DNA from: Methanomassiliicoccaceae archaeon UBA328
Lineage (GTDB): Archaea > Thermoplasmatota > Thermoplasmata > Methanomassiliicoccales > Methanomethylophilaceae
Length of the DNA: 22,843 bases
NCBI GenBank assembly: GCA_002506905.1
Contig: DAYM01000002.1
Coordinates: forward strand, 57,947-80,789
Direction of reading: 5' to 3'
A program made the position numbers and the translations under genes. Below the pieces are notes generated by a model. The model saw nothing but the letters and a program-made list of their open reading frames with translations. It searched no databases and was not told the origin of the DNA. Below are positions 21,631 to 22,843 of this stretch, piece by piece (positions within the stretch are counted from its first letter, which is position 1; each line of letters begins with the position of its first letter).

Positions 21631-22361
21631 TATCTTCTGCGCCCCTCGGTCTTCTTTCCGTATTCTATCGCTTCCACGGGACATCTGGCGATGCACGACA
21701 TGCACAATGTGCACTCCTTTCCCCAAACGGGCCTTCCGCTGACCATTTTGATATTGTTAAGAGGACAGTTCTCGGTGCATTTGCCGCATGAGGTGCATTT
21801 GTCGGTGGTACGGAACTTTTGCGGCTTAACGCAAAATCTGTAGAACAACGGATTTACGACGGCACTTTTGAAGATATTGCGGGGTTTGTCATCGGAGAGG
21901 ATACACCCGTCAAGAATGGCCTCTGCCAGACCTTTCACCCTTTTATCGGCTGCGGCGATCTTTTTCTTGCAGGTCTGTTCATCATCGATATCGAACATCG
22001 TGAGAAGGTTCTCCGGCATACATACGGAGGCCATTCCTCTGTAGGTGAAACCTTTTTGGACACACAGTTTCTTGATGTATCTTTCGGAACTGCCCGGTTC
22101 GCTGTCGCAGGTGAGGATGAAATAGGCATCCTTGTTCCCTTTGAAGTTCGTCTTCATGATGAAGTCCTGAACTATCCTGGGCAGATCCCAAGCATAGACA
22201 GGCGATACGAATACCAACGGCCTGTCTGTTCTGATAGGCTCCCTGTTCTTTTTCCTGATCAGTTCATTCATCGAGACGATCTCATCATCTATGATGCTTG
22301 CTACTACTTTCGCAGCGTGCATACTGTTGCCCGTACCGCTGAAACAAATGATCATGATCAT
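21606..22361 (-). CDS. EFR1-family flavodoxin/ferredoxin fusion protein
   Basis: A 251-residue cytoplasmic redox protein. The N-terminal flavodoxin-like domain has the FMN phosphate loop FSGTGNSMHAA (about residues 7-17) and the second loop FVSPVYAWDLPRIV (about 51-64). The C-terminal domain carries two [4Fe-4S] motifs, CTSCGKCTENCP (C189, C192, C195, C199) and CTLCMSCIARCP (C217, C220, C223, C227). This matches the EFR1 family, common in anaerobes and thought to shuttle low-potential electrons. The position tail to tail with a corrinoid-linked methyltransferase would suit a role in re-reducing inactive Co(II) corrinoid, but RamA-type activators are different proteins, so this is speculation. 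A palindrome covers its promoter. Confidence 0.9.
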   Translation of the reverse strand: MIMIICFSGTGNSMHAAKVVASIIDDEIVSMNELIRKKNREPIRTDRPLVFVSPVYAWDLPRIVQDFIMKTNFKGNKDAYFILTCDSEPGSSERYIKKLCVQKGFTYRGMASVCMPENLLTMFDIDDEQTCKKKIAAADKRVKGLAEAILDGCILSDDKPRNIFKSAVVNPLFYRFCVKPQKFRTTDKCTSCGKCTENCPLNNIKMVSGRPVWGKECTLCMSCIARCPVEAIEYGKKTEGRRRYHLEDRDL

Positions 22362-22377
22362 CGGTAATACAGTTGCT

Positions 22378-22399
22378 GATATGATATACTTATCATATC
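22378..22399 (-). promoter_or_regulatory. Palindromic operator covering the EFR1 gene promoter
   Basis: GATATGATA and TATCATATC form a perfect 9-bp inverted repeat around TACT. The minus-strand TATA sequence (GTATATCA) lies inside it, centred about 27 bases ahead of the start codon at 22361. A dimeric repressor here would occlude TBP. Confidence 0.55.
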
Positions 22400-22752
22400 C
22401 GCAATAATAGATTTAACGGAATATTTCAGTAATATAGTATTATTAAGAAAGTTAAAATCGTATTGTCGTTCATCATGTATGTACATTATTTATTTTTTTC
22501 CGAATGATCGGTGAGGTACTGTATTGATTTATAAAGATATAAATATCAACGTAATAATCAGATTCGTTATTAATTTTGTTTAATCTTTTGGAAGTACTAA
22601 TTCTCTTAATATTGAATTGTTAATAATTTCATCAAATAAGGATAATATTTATCTGTACAAACCTGAGCTCGACACTCGATTCTGATTTTGGGAAAATTTG
22701 ACACTTGAGCGTTCGCTAGTCACGCCTTGTTTTCTTCTACATTTTTCCCTCC
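22400..22752. other. AT-rich gene-free region
   Basis: No open frame with a start and ribosome site is visible on either strand. The first 250 bases are markedly AT-rich with several TATA-like runs (for example near 22524-22545 and 22643-22652). GACACTCGA (22671-22679) and GACACTTGA (22700-22708) form an imperfect direct repeat 29 bases apart, after which GC content rises. It may be a promoter region for an RNA or a small gene, or simply a spacer. Confidence 0.35.
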
Positions 22753-22789
22753 GTTTCCGGTCCTCGGGGGGCTTTCAGCCCCCGGAAAC
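22753..22789. other. Strong two-part GC hairpin near the right edge
   Basis: GGGGGCT/AGCCCCC (22767-22773 with 22777-22783) closes a TTC loop. GTTTCC/GGAAAC (22753-22758 with 22784-22789) extends the stem past an 8-base bulge. Neither side has a T run beyond the hairpin, so its strand is uncertain. It could end a minus-strand gene lying beyond the window, or be the 3' end of an RNA starting near 22675. Confidence 0.45.
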
Positions 22790-22843
22790 ACCTGAAATGA
22801 CCACAACATCCCTGAGTATTCTCGAGTTTAGAGGCTCGAAATT

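Noticed and set aside
22621..22843. tRNA or CRISPR array at the right edge
   Set aside because: No T-arm consensus or cloverleaf and only two imperfect 9-base repeats; not enough for either.

Overview
The window looks like a chromosomal segment of a methylotrophic methanogenic archaeon, most likely of the order Methanomassiliicoccales (for example the gut Methanomethylophilus group). The reasons are the C-terminal end of a methanol:corrinoid methyltransferase (MtaB) at the left edge, an MtaA/MtbA-type methylcobamide:coenzyme M methyltransferase near the right end, archaeal TATA-type promoters lying 25-30 bases ahead of many start codons (probable leaderless transcripts), and archaeal surface proteins with membrane anchors and many N-glycosylation sequons. 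The order-level placement is inference from gene content.

Layout. 1-498: 3' end of mtaB with a UUCG-capped terminator, followed by about 490 gene-free bases. 991-1767 (-): a surface-anchored protein. 1890-2516 (+): an IMPACT/YigZ-family protein. 2683-4170 (-): cardiolipin synthase. 4272-5829 (+): a small operon of a winged-helix regulator, an unrecognised beta-rich protein and a YqaJ/lambda-exonuclease-like nuclease. 5830-10380 (-): a tightly overlapping MarR / ABC exporter A / ABC exporter B / DoxX-like operon. Its two ABC half-transporters form a textbook asymmetric heterodimer, its promoter carries two copies of a 14-bp palindrome, and its last gene is broken by two consecutive in-frame UGA codons. 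10462-11718 (+): an ArsB/NhaD-type ion permease.

The most interesting block is 11874-17660 (+). It holds a small anchored extracellular protein, then a BtuF-like binding protein, a 991-residue BtuC/FecCD-type permease and a BtuD-like ATPase. The permease carries a large secreted N-terminal half: a small domain followed by a PQQ/BamB-like beta-propeller, joined through one extra membrane helix to a complete permease. The same kind of small domain, resembling the transcobalamin-C-terminal-like DUF4430 fold by pattern, appears at the N terminus of the binding protein and, more weakly, in the separate anchored protein. I read this as a corrinoid (or other tetrapyrrole/siderophore) import system whose capture module is partly fused to the channel. 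An organism living on corrinoid-dependent methyltransferases such as MtaB and MtaA has a clear need for corrinoid.

17732-18362 is a decayed multi-helix membrane protein gene. 18405-19838 (+) is nicotinate phosphoribosyltransferase, convergent with a paired small-multidrug-resistance (SMR) transporter operon at 19832-20517 (-). The SMR pair shares one short TATA-containing spacer with the divergent MtaA/MtbA-type gene (20575-21630 +). A flavodoxin/ferredoxin-type EFR1 protein (21606-22361 -) follows, with a 22-bp perfect palindrome over its promoter. The last 480 bases are AT-rich and gene-free apart from a strong GC-rich hairpin near 22770.
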